The notes below the pieces were generated by a model. The model was not told the origin of the DNA, did no database searches, and was given only the letters and a program-made list of their open reading frames with translations. From DATCSE01 sp036568605 (lineage in GTDB: Bacteria; Pseudomonadota; Gammaproteobacteria; Burkholderiales; Burkholderiaceae_C): 5,015 nucleotides of DNA. The translations under genes were made by a program, and so were the position numbers. The stretch covers positions 1 to 5,015 of the forward strand of contig DATCSE010000061.1 of the NCBI GenBank assembly GCA_036568605.1, in the 5' to 3' direction. Positions 1-5,015 of the stretch are shown here, in pieces. Each line of letters begins with the position of its first letter. The first letter of the stretch is position 1.

Positions 1-1207
1 CCTCGGCCCGCTGGCTCGCATCGGCCAGCTGCGCAGTGCGCTCGCGCACCGCCTCTTCCAGGTGGTCGCGATGCCGGCGCAGGTCTTCCAGCGCCTGCTT
101 GCGCGACGTGATGTCGCTGATCAGCCCGTCGAACTCCATCGGCTCGCCGCCCTCGCCGCTGCTGCGAAGGCGCGCGTTGAGCTGGACCCAGATCGGGTTC
201 CCGTCGGCGCGCGTGAGCTCCAGCTCCATGCCGACGATCTCGCCGTCGCGCGCCAGCGCGGCGAACTGCGTGGCTAGCTGCTCGGGCGTGAACAGCGGCC
301 GGCGGCCAGGGGATCGAGCGCCATTCGTCAGACCCTCGCGACCATCGGCGCCGTTGACCGCCACCATCAGCTCGGCCGGCGTCGCATAACCCATCAGCCG
401 GGCCAACGCCGGGTTCGCGTCGTGCAGGCCGCCCGAACGGTCGAGCCGGAAGATCCCCTCCACCGCATTCTCGAAGATGCCGCGGTACTTCGCCTCGCTG
501 TCGCGCAGTTGTGTCGCGGAGTCGCGCAGCCGGTCCGCCATCGCGTTGACGCGACTGGCCAGCCGGCCCAGCTCGTCGGCCGAGTCCGCCGGGCAGCGCG
601 CGTCCAGATCGCCGTCGGCAATGCGGTCGACCATCTCCTCCAGGCGGTGGATGGGCTTGCTGACCACGCGCCGCAGCAGCACGAAGGTTGCCGCATAGAT
701 CATGGCCACGATCGCGGCCAGCAGCCCCAGCGTCACGCGCCGCGCATGGACGACGGCCTCCTCGACCAGTGCGCGGGTCATCACGACCCGCACCTCGCCG
801 ATCTTCTGCGGCGCCACCGCTCCCGGCGGCGTGTACTCGATGGGCACGACGCGCACGATCGCGTCGGCCGGCTGAAGTCCCTTGATCTTGGTCACGGTCG
901 ACACCGCGCCGTAACCGACCGCCGTGACGCTGAACTCGGCAACCTCGGGGTTGGGCGCGAGCGCCGCAAGCTGCTCGTCGATCGCCGCACGATCGACGTT
1001 CCACAGTGGGTAGGCCACCGAGCGGCTGAACAAGTCGGCGATGCGCGAGGCCCGCCCCTCCAGCTCGGCGAAGCGGCGCTCGCGCTCGTGCTCGATCAGC
1101 CCATAGGCCGAACCAGCGGCCACCAGCGCGACGAGCACAGCCAGTGCCAACACGAGCTTGGTGTGCAAGCTGGTCGCCCGCGTGATCAGGCGCGTCGGCA
1201 ACGGCAT
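1..1207 (-). CDS. Membrane sensor protein (TM-periplasmic-TM-HAMP-PAS), probable histidine kinase, C-terminal part beyond the window
   Basis: A membrane signal-transduction protein; 402 residues are visible and the frame runs off the left edge. In order: a short cytoplasmic N-terminus, TM1 at about 18-38, a periplasmic domain at about 39-157 containing SRSVAYPLWNVD (a pattern common in sensor kinase input domains), and TM2 at about 158-178. A HAMP domain follows at about 179-232 (KPIHRLEEMVDRIADGDLDA, then DELGRL), then a PAS domain at about 236-370 (YRGIFENAVEGIFRLD, NPALARLMGY, DGNPIWVQL, DGLISDIT). It ends in a coiled coil (LEEAVRERTAQLADASQRAE) of the sort that usually leads into a HisKA phosphoacceptor helix. 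The output domain is not visible, so a GGDEF or other output cannot be excluded. The ATG at 1207 is one base after the stop of the binding-protein gene, with no clear Shine-Dalgarno of its own, so translational coupling is likely. The architecture is well supported; the kinase call is inference. Confidence 0.85.
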   Translation of the reverse strand, partial: MPLPTRLITRATSLHTKLVLALAVLVALVAAGSAYGLIEHERERRFAELEGRASRIADLFSRSVAYPLWNVDRAAIDEQLAALAPNPEVAEFSVTAVGYGAVSTVTKIKGLQPADAIVRVVPIEYTPPGAVAPQKIGEVRVVMTRALVEEAVVHARRVTLGLLAAIVAMIYAATFVLLRRVVSKPIHRLEEMVDRIADGDLDARCPADSADELGRLASRVNAMADRLRDSATQLRDSEAKYRGIFENAVEGIFRLDRSGGLHDANPALARLMGYATPAELMVAVNGADGREGLTNGARSPGRRPLFTPEQLATQFAALARDGEIVGMELELTRADGNPIWVQLNARLRSSGEGGEPMEFDGLISDITSRKQALEDLRRHRDHLEEAVRERTAQLADASQRAE

Positions 1208-1208
1208 G

Positions 1209-2300
1209 TCATGTGCGCAGCAGCGGCGTCAGGTTGAAGTCGTAACGGCCGGGTCGGGGATGCAACACCTTCGAGTAGATGCCGAAATCCAGCGCCCCAT
1301 CGCGTTTGTAGACGGCTTGATCGTAATGTGCGGCATTGTCCCGGTTGACCACGTACAGGTAGTCCAGCTTCAGGTTCGGCCCGCCGTGCGCGGCGAAGTC
1401 CTGCCCATGGTGGTAGTCGTGCAGCAGCACCATCGCCCAGGCGCCGATGAAGAAGTGGCTGCCGATGGTCGCGGCGAGGCCGCCCTCCCGGATGCTCGCG
1501 ATCGCATCGGGCCAGGCCCCCGCGCCGCCGACCAGCAGCCTGCCGCCGGTCGCCTTCACGGCGCGCAGCGCGCCCAGCGCCATCGTGTCGTTCGCAGCCC
1601 AGACGATGTTGGCCTGCGGATAGCGCGACAGCAGCACCTTGGCCTTGCTCTCGGCGTCGACGCCGCTCCAGTCGCTGTGCAGCAACTGCAGCGTCTGGCC
1701 GCGGCCGGCGCGCGCGATGTAGTCGTCGACGCCCTGCGCCCGCTCCAGCGAGACTGGCGTGGCCCGGTCTCCGGTGATGCCGATCACCCGCGGCTCGCGG
1801 TCACCGAGCTGCCGGTACAGCTCTTCCATCAGGCGATACTGGGAGCGCACCTCGTCGGTCGTCGCGGTCCCGATCCAGTTGCGGAGACGATCGCGCTCGT
1901 TGCCGATCTCGCGGCGCTGCTCGGGCGTCAGGTCGTTGTGGATCACGAGGATCTTGGACGGCGTGCGCGCGAACATCTGGAGCATCTGCTGCGCAGCCAG
2001 CTTCTCGTTGACCATCACGACGTAGTCGGGCGCATCGGCGCGCTGCGCGATGCTCTCGGCCTGGCGCAGCATCATCAGGTGATCACGCTCGGCGTACAGC
2101 ACCTCGAGCTGCATGCCGAAGGTTTTGGCCGCGGCCGCCATGACACGCGCGGTCATGCTCCAGTGCGGCCCCTTCCCGCGCTCGACCGGCTCGCCCGGAT
2201 TCAGGAACACGACCCGCGGCGCCGACGGCTGCGACGCCGCCGGCCGGGCTGCACTCCACAATCCGGCGGCGCCGACGAGTACGGCGGTTCGACGATCCAT
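1209..2300 (-). CDS. Periplasmic sugar-type substrate-binding protein (COG1879-like), probable ligand partner of the adjacent sensor
   Basis: A 363-residue protein, the usual size for type I periplasmic binding proteins of the ribose/LuxP kind. The N-terminus (MDRRTAVLVGAAGLWSAA) looks like a signal peptide with likely cleavage near ARPAAS/Q at about residues 18-24. The mature part starts with a beta strand, RVVFLNPGEP. Family-like stretches are PDYVVMVNEK, KILVIHNDL, PRVIGITGD, ERAQGVDDYI and ANIVWAANDTMALGALRA, the last typical of the second lobe. The ATG at 2300 was chosen because it gives a compact signal peptide. An in-frame GTG at 2360 would add 20 residues ahead of it. Neither start has a strong ribosome binding site. 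The gene is followed after one base by the sensor gene, and no permease or ATPase lies upstream on this strand. This suggests sensing more than transport. The ligand is unknown. Fold call is strong; partner role is inference. Confidence 0.85.
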   Translation of the reverse strand: MDRRTAVLVGAAGLWSAARPAASQPSAPRVVFLNPGEPVERGKGPHWSMTARVMAAAAKTFGMQLEVLYAERDHLMMLRQAESIAQRADAPDYVVMVNEKLAAQQMLQMFARTPSKILVIHNDLTPEQRREIGNERDRLRNWIGTATTDEVRSQYRLMEELYRQLGDREPRVIGITGDRATPVSLERAQGVDDYIARAGRGQTLQLLHSDWSGVDAESKAKVLLSRYPQANIVWAANDTMALGALRAVKATGGRLLVGGAGAWPDAIASIREGGLAATIGSHFFIGAWAMVLLHDYHHGQDFAAHGGPNLKLDYLYVVNRDNAAHYDQAVYKRDGALDFGIYSKVLHPRPGRYDFNLTPLLRT

Positions 2301-2346
2301 GGCGCTGTGTGCGGGCCGAGTCGGGCGGTTGCCTGGGAGAGCCCTG

Positions 2347-2375
2347 ATTGCACCACGCACGGCGGTGCTTCACAA
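2347..2375 (-). promoter_or_regulatory. Possible sigma70-type promoter for the binding protein-sensor pair
   Basis: Read on the minus strand, the gap between the thioesterase stop and the binding-protein start holds TTGTGA (2375-2370) and TGCAAT (2352-2347), 17 bases apart. Each matches four of six consensus positions. The spacer and -10 region also carry a short inverted repeat, GCACC/GGTGC (2350-2354 and 2364-2368), which could be an operator. The rest of the 142-base gap is GC-rich with no clear terminator or other gene. This is a weak motif match in a GC-rich background. Confidence 0.25.
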
Positions 2376-2443
2376 CGCCGGCCAAACCCGATCCCGCGCG
2401 CGGCGGACGCCCGCTGGTTCGGGGACTGGCACCGGCGCGGCCG

Positions 2444-2866
2444 TCAGCGCGTCGTCGTGTGCCGCTCGATCGCGCTGCGCAGGTCCTGCGGGATGTCGAT
2501 CGCCCGATGCGTCTCCAGCGACGTGGTCACGATGACCTGGCGCAATCCCATGCGCAGGTCGTCGTCGCCGCGCCCGGTGCAGCGCAGCGCGAGCGTCAGC
2601 GAGCGCTGCCCGAGCCGCTCGACGTCCAGCGACAAGGTCACGAGGTCGCCGAGCCGGCTCACCGACTTGAAGTCGGCCTCGAGCCGCACGGTCGGCAGCC
2701 CGACGCGGCGCTCCACGACCAGCCGGTGGTAGCCGATGCCCAGCGCGTCGGTGATCCAGTCCTCGACCAGCCCGTTGAACATCACGAAGTACTGCGGATA
2801 GAAGACGATGCCCGCGGGGTCGCAATCGGAGAAGCGGATGCGGCGCTGTGCCTGGAACACGCTCAT
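2444..2866 (-). CDS. Acyl-CoA thioesterase, 4-hydroxybenzoyl-CoA thioesterase family (hotdog fold)
   Basis: A 140-residue single hotdog-domain protein, the normal length for this family, predicted cytoplasmic and multimeric. It would hydrolyse an aryl- or acyl-CoA to the free acid and CoA. The diagnostic segment is FSDCDPAGIVFYPQYF at residues 12-27. It matches the active-site loop of the Pseudomonas 4-hydroxybenzoyl-CoA thioesterase, with Asp16 in the position of the catalytic aspartate. The later VVERRVGLPTV and RAIDIPQDL stretches also resemble that family. The ATG at 2866 has a good AAGGAG ten bases upstream. It is the last gene of the right-hand cluster, about 130 bases after marR, with the GCAGAG palindrome between them. 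In such clusters the enzyme may salvage CoA from dead-end thioesters or complete a pathway step. The substrate cannot be fixed from sequence alone; an aromatic CoA ester is favoured by the closeness to the 4-HBT motif. Confidence 0.88.
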   Translation of the reverse strand: MSVFQAQRRIRFSDCDPAGIVFYPQYFVMFNGLVEDWITDALGIGYHRLVVERRVGLPTVRLEADFKSVSRLGDLVTLSLDVERLGQRSLTLALRCTGRGDDDLRMGLRQVIVTTSLETHRAIDIPQDLRSAIERHTTTR

Positions 2867-2876
2867 TTCTTGTTGT

Positions 2877-2882
2877 CTCCTT
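2877..2882 (-). promoter_or_regulatory. Ribosome binding site of the thioesterase gene
   Basis: Minus strand AAGGAG, ten bases before the ATG at 2866. It lies just outside the GCAGAG palindrome, so the hairpin would not bury it. It fixes the thioesterase start. Confidence 0.7.
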
Positions 2883-2891
2883 CAAAATCCT

Positions 2892-2986
2892 CTTCACCGC
2901 AGAGTACGCAGAGAACGCAGAGAGCCGCAGAGAAAGCATGAATTCCTCTGCGAACCTCTGCGTTCTCTGCGTACTCTGCGGTAAAG
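2892..2986. repeat. Large imperfect palindrome of 9-base GCAGAGNAC units
   Basis: Two perfect 27-base inverted arms, 2896-2922 and 2956-2982, face each other. Inside them a second 7-bp stem (CGCAGAG at 2926-2932 with CTCTGCG at 2946-2952) encloses a 13-base loop. Outside, one mismatch is followed by three more pairs (2892-2894 with 2984-2986). Each arm is itself a tandem of about three units with the pattern GCAGAGNAC, period nine. The element fills most of the gap between marR and the thioesterase gene. No U-run follows it on either strand, so it is not a typical intrinsic terminator. Similar GCAGAG-rich palindromes are, as far as I recall, scattered between genes in many proteobacteria, which points to a dispersed repeat or non-autonomous element. 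It could act as an mRNA-stabilising or processing hairpin between the two genes. Confidence 0.85.
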
Positions 2987-2996
2987 GCTGTTGACG

Positions 2997-3476
2997 TCAT
3001 TCGGTCGCGGCAGTGCCCGCCACCTGCAGGCGCAGCGCGCCCAGCTGCTCGTGCAGGTGCTGCACGGTTCCCGCATCGAGCCCGCCGAACAGCTCGACGA
3101 CCCAGCGCTCGTGCTCCTTGGCCATCGCCTCGAAGCTGCGGCGCCCGTCGGGCGTCAGGCGCACGATCCAGGAGCGGCGGTCGTTCGGGCTGCTCTCGCG
3201 CGTGACCAGGCCGTCGCGCTCGAGCTCGTCGGTCAGGCCGGTGATGTTGCCGCCGGTCACCATCAGGTAGCGCGAGAGGTCGCGCATCTTCAGCCCGTCG
3301 CGGTGGCGGTGCAGTTGCGCGAGGTAGTCGAAACGGCTCAGCGAGATGCCGAAGCGCATGCGCAGGCGCTTGCGGATCTCGTCTTCGATCTGGGTCGTGC
3401 ACGACAGCATGCGCAGCCACAGCTTCAGCGCCGCGTGGTCCGACTTCTGGATGCGGGCCTCGTGCCCTAGTCTCAT
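2997..3476 (-). CDS. MarR-family transcriptional regulator
   Basis: A 159-residue winged helix-turn-helix protein, the usual MarR length, expected to bind DNA as a dimer. Residues 47-60 (SRFDYLAQLHRHRD) form the helix before the reader head. MRDLSRYLMVTGGNITGLTDELERDGLV (64-91, split as MRDLSRYLMV and the recognition helix TGGNITGLTDELERDG) is the HTH, and the wing carries the hallmark DRR at 99-101 followed by WIVRLTPDGRRSF. N- and C-terminal helices would make the dimer interface. The ATG at 3476 was chosen because it has an AGGGG-type ribosome binding site about six bases upstream and gives the family N-terminus; the frame stays open further upstream but that part has no family likeness. 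It sits inside the CoA-thioester cluster on the same strand, so it probably represses this cluster and is relieved by a pathway CoA ester or acid. That ligand is inference. Confidence 0.92.
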   Translation of the reverse strand: MRLGHEARIQKSDHAALKLWLRMLSCTTQIEDEIRKRLRMRFGISLSRFDYLAQLHRHRDGLKMRDLSRYLMVTGGNITGLTDELERDGLVTRESSPNDRRSWIVRLTPDGRRSFEAMAKEHERWVVELFGGLDAGTVQHLHEQLGALRLQVAGTAATE

Positions 3477-3481
3477 GACAA

Positions 3482-3521
3482 CCCCTCGTCCGACGGGTAC
3501 GTCGGCCGATCCCCCGAGGGG
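3482..3521 (-). promoter_or_regulatory. marR leader: hairpin able to mask the ribosome binding site, with a competing local hairpin
   Basis: On the minus-strand transcript the ribosome binding site GAGGGG (3487-3482) lies in the 3' arm CGAGGGG (3488-3482). This can pair over seven bases with CCCCUCG (3521-3515). An inner stem CCGAC/GUCGG (3505-3501 with 3494-3490) would stack within the loop. The same C-rich 5' arm can instead form a local hairpin AUCCCC-UCG-GGGGAU (3523-3509), which would leave the binding site free. The pairings are read directly; a regulatory role is a hypothesis, since GC-rich leaders form hairpins by chance. Confidence 0.35.
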
Positions 3522-3523
3522 AT

Positions 3524-3560
3524 GCGGGCCGGCTTGGGAGCGGCCCGGCGCTCGGCCCGC
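3524..3560 (-). other. GC-rich hairpin downstream of the dehydrogenase stop
   Basis: GCGGGCCG and CGGCCCGC (3524-3531 and 3553-3560) form an eight-base inverted repeat with a 21-base loop, starting 25 bases after the dehydrogenase stop codon. No U-run follows, so it is not a classic terminator, but it could slow polymerase or protect the 3' end of the ligase-dehydrogenase message. Confidence 0.3.
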
Positions 3561-3585
3561 GGAAGCAACGTTGAGACAGAGTGCC

Positions 3586-4365
3586 TCACATAACCTCCCC
3601 GCCGGAGACCGAGATCGCCTGCCCGGTGATCGCCGAGGCGTCGTCGCCGCACAGCCAGCGGACCGCATCGGCGACCTCGCGCGTCTGCACGATGCGCTGC
3701 TGCGGATTGCCCTTCGCGAACTCGGCCAGCGCATCGGCCTCGCTGCGGCCGGTCTTCGCGACGACGTTGGCAACGCTCGCGCGCAGGATGTCGGTGTCGG
3801 TGTAGCCCGGGCACACGGCGTTGACCGTGATGCCTTTCTTTGCGACCTCCAGCGCCAGCGCGCGGGTCAGCCCGATCACGCCGTGCTTGGCCGCCACGTA
3901 CGCGCTGACGTAGGCATAGCCCTTCTGCCCCGCGGTGCTCGCGATGTTGACGATGCGGCCGTCGCCGGCCTCCAGCATGTCGGGCAGCGCGGCCTGCGAG
4001 CACAGGAAGGTGCCGGTCAGGTTGACCGCGAGCATGCGCTGCCACAGCGCGAGCGAGGTCTTCGCGAAAGGCGCGCTCTCGGCCTGGCCGGCGTTGTTGA
4101 CGAGGATCGCGATCGGGCCGCGCGCGCCGCGTGCCGCGGCGAACGCCGCCTGGACCTGCGTCGGGTCGGCGACATCGGCGACCGCGATGCCGTGCGAGCC
4201 ATGCGCGGGCGGCGGCAGGTCGGCAGCCAACGCCGTCAGCGCGCCGGCATCGCGGCCCAGCAGCGTCACGCTGGCGCCTTGCGCGGCCAGCATGCGCACG
4301 ATGGCTGCGCCGATGCCGCGGGCGGCGCCGGTCACGAGGGCGTGTCGGGGCGTTCTAATCGTCAT
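3586..4365 (-). CDS. SDR-family NAD(P)-dependent oxidoreductase
   Basis: A 259-residue classical short-chain dehydrogenase with a Rossmann fold, cytoplasmic. Visible motifs in order: the cofactor loop TGAARGIG (12-19), Asp64 before the adenine pocket (VADVAD), NNAG (90-93), the active-site Asn115 (AVNLTG), Ser143 (NIAST), Tyr156 and Lys160 (YVAAK), and the PGYTDTDI segment after beta-6. The tetrad is therefore complete. Arg38 after beta-2 (LLGRD) suggests NADP(H), but this is not decisive. The ATG at 4365 overlaps the ligase stop as ATGA and has GGAG nine bases upstream. The frame stays open upstream but those residues do not belong to the family. In this context it may act as a 3-hydroxyacyl-CoA dehydrogenase-like step, since such SDRs accompany CoA ligases in aromatic acid clusters. 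The substrate is not determined by sequence; many SDRs of this type are annotated only as FabG-like. Confidence 0.93.
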   Translation of the reverse strand: MTIRTPRHALVTGAARGIGAAIVRMLAAQGASVTLLGRDAGALTALAADLPPPAHGSHGIAVADVADPTQVQAAFAAARGARGPIAILVNNAGQAESAPFAKTSLALWQRMLAVNLTGTFLCSQAALPDMLEAGDGRIVNIASTAGQKGYAYVSAYVAAKHGVIGLTRALALEVAKKGITVNAVCPGYTDTDILRASVANVVAKTGRSEADALAEFAKGNPQQRIVQTREVADAVRWLCGDDASAITGQAISVSGGEVM

Positions 4366-5015
4366 ACCTTTAGTCTCCACTGCGACGGCGTGCGATCCCA
4401 GGCCGTCGCGGTCACGCCGCGTTCGCGCAGCTTGTATTTCTGCACCTTGCCGTTCTCGGTGCGCGGCAGCTCGTCGACCAGGTCGATGTAGCGTGGGATC
4501 GCGAAGCGCGGCAGGCGCGTCTCGCAGTAGCTTGCAAGCTCGGCGGCGAGCTCGGCCCCTGCAGGCGCCGCCCCGGGGCGCAGCAGCACCGCGGCCATCA
4601 CCTCGTCCTCGGCCAGCTCCGATTGCACCGGGTAGACCGCGGCCGCGGCCACCGCCGCATGGCTGACCAGCACCTGCTCGACCTCCCACGACGAGATGTT
4701 CTCGCCGCGCCGGCGGATCGCGTCCTTGATGCGGTCGATGAAGCGGAACGCTCCGTCGGCCTCGCGCACGACGCGGTCGCCGGTGTGGAACCACAGGTTG
4801 CGCCAGGCTTCGACGGTCTGGTCCGGCATCCCGTAATAGCCGCTCGCGAACGCGTACGGCTCGTCGGCGCGCAGCACCAGCTCGCCGGCCTTGCCGGGCG
4901 GCAGCTCGACGTCGTGCGCGTCGACGACACGCGCGTCGAAGCCGGGCCGCAGCCAGCCCATCACGCCGCGGCGCGGCGAATCGGGCGCGGTCGCGATCAC
5001 GAAGTTGGTCTCGGT
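4362..5015 (-). CDS. Acyl/aryl-CoA ligase (AMP-forming), C-terminal 217 residues; N-terminus beyond the window
   Basis: The 3' part of an ANL-superfamily acid-CoA ligase, which activates a carboxylic acid through an acyl-adenylate to the CoA thioester. The visible part begins inside the conserved YGxTE motif (TETNFV at residues 1-6 of the fragment). Further motifs are GELVLR (44-49), WFHTGD (75-80) with the ribose-binding Asp80, the hinge and A8 region FIDRIKDAIRRRGENISSWE (92-111), and PRTENGKVQKYKLRE (185-199) with Lys190 as the adenylation lysine. The C-terminal domain thus appears intact. The GENIS and WEVE stretches resemble the crotonobetaine/carnitine-CoA ligase (CaiC-like) branch, often labelled simply ATP-dependent acyl-CoA ligase. 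Substrate-pocket residues lie mostly outside the window. An in-frame GTG at 5000 is internal and not the start. The stop overlaps the dehydrogenase start (ATGA), so the two are almost certainly one operon. Confidence 0.93.
   Translation of the reverse strand, partial: TETNFVIATAPDSPRRGVMGWLRPGFDARVVDAHDVELPPGKAGELVLRADEPYAFASGYYGMPDQTVEAWRNLWFHTGDRVVREADGAFRFIDRIKDAIRRRGENISSWEVEQVLVSHAAVAAAAVYPVQSELAEDEVMAAVLLRPGAAPAGAELAAELASYCETRLPRFAIPRYIDLVDELPRTENGKVQKYKLRERGVTATAWDRTPSQWRLKV
4375..4378 (-). promoter_or_regulatory. Ribosome binding site of the dehydrogenase gene
   Basis: Minus strand GGAG nine bases before the ATG at 4365, inside the last codons of the ligase gene. Together with the ATGA overlap it supports coupled translation and decides against the longer upstream frame. 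Confidence 0.55.

Noticed and set aside
422..1237. A 271-codon plus-strand frame
   Set aside because: It is antisense to the sensor gene, whose TM, HAMP and PAS domains are clear; the plus-strand protein has no recognisable motif.
2301..2443. A terminator after the thioesterase gene
   Set aside because: Only short 4-5 bp GC-rich inverted repeats are visible, with no T-run, so a terminator cannot be supported.
1158..2732. A 524-codon plus-strand frame, longest in the window
   Set aside because: It lies antisense to the binding-protein and thioesterase genes, its protein is rich in Arg, His, Gln and Ala without any domain, and GC-rich codon bias produces such open antisense frames.
2892..2986. 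The GCAGAG palindrome as a CRISPR array or intrinsic terminator
   Set aside because: The 9-base units are contiguous with no unique spacers, and no U-run follows the hairpin on either strand.
2997..3773. A 258-codon version of the MarR regulator
   Set aside because: The upstream extension reads the dehydrogenase 3' end and the intergenic gap out of frame and has no MarR likeness; the start at 3476 has a good ribosome binding site.
3346..4491. A 381-codon plus-strand frame over the dehydrogenase
   Set aside because: Antisense shadow of a dehydrogenase with a complete Asn-Ser-Tyr-Lys active site.
3586..4794. A 402-codon version of the dehydrogenase
   Set aside because: The extra 143 N-terminal residues are an out-of-frame reading of the ligase gene. 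The family N-terminus, ribosome binding site and ATGA overlap all place the start at 4365.

Overview
The window is very GC-rich DNA, by eye near 70% G+C. Codons mostly end in G or C and genes are packed tightly. The protein families and operon style fit a betaproteobacterium of the order Burkholderiales, but this is inferred from style and not from a marker gene. Every gene I can support lies on the minus strand, so transcription runs from the right edge to the left edge. The long plus-strand reading frames are antisense shadows typical of GC-rich DNA.

Right part (5015 to 2444): a catabolic-looking cluster for CoA thioesters. In transcription order it holds the C-terminal part of an acyl/aryl-CoA ligase (AMP-forming), a classical short-chain dehydrogenase overlapping it by ATGA, a structured 109-base gap, a MarR-family regulator, a large imperfect palindrome built from 9-base GCAGAG units, and a hotdog-fold thioesterase of the 4-hydroxybenzoyl-CoA type. 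Together the ligase would make a CoA ester, the dehydrogenase would oxidise or reduce an intermediate, the thioesterase would release dead-end CoA esters, and MarR would sense a CoA ester or the free acid. An aromatic acid substrate, such as a (hydroxy- or amino-)benzoate, is the best guess but is not proven here.

Left part (2443 to 1): a 142-base gap with a possible promoter, then a separate sensory unit. It consists of a secreted sugar-type periplasmic binding protein and, one base after its stop codon, a two-TM, HAMP and PAS sensor protein. The sensor's output domain, probably histidine kinase, is cut off by the left edge. No transporter permease or ATPase is present on this side of the binding protein, so it may act as a ligand-sensing partner of the sensor, as LuxP does for LuxQ.

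The most unusual non-coding items are the 95-base palindrome between marR and the thioesterase gene, and the leader of marR. In that leader a C-rich segment can pair either locally or with the ribosome binding site. I found no tRNA, rRNA, CRISPR array, insertion sequence or recognisable intrinsic terminator.
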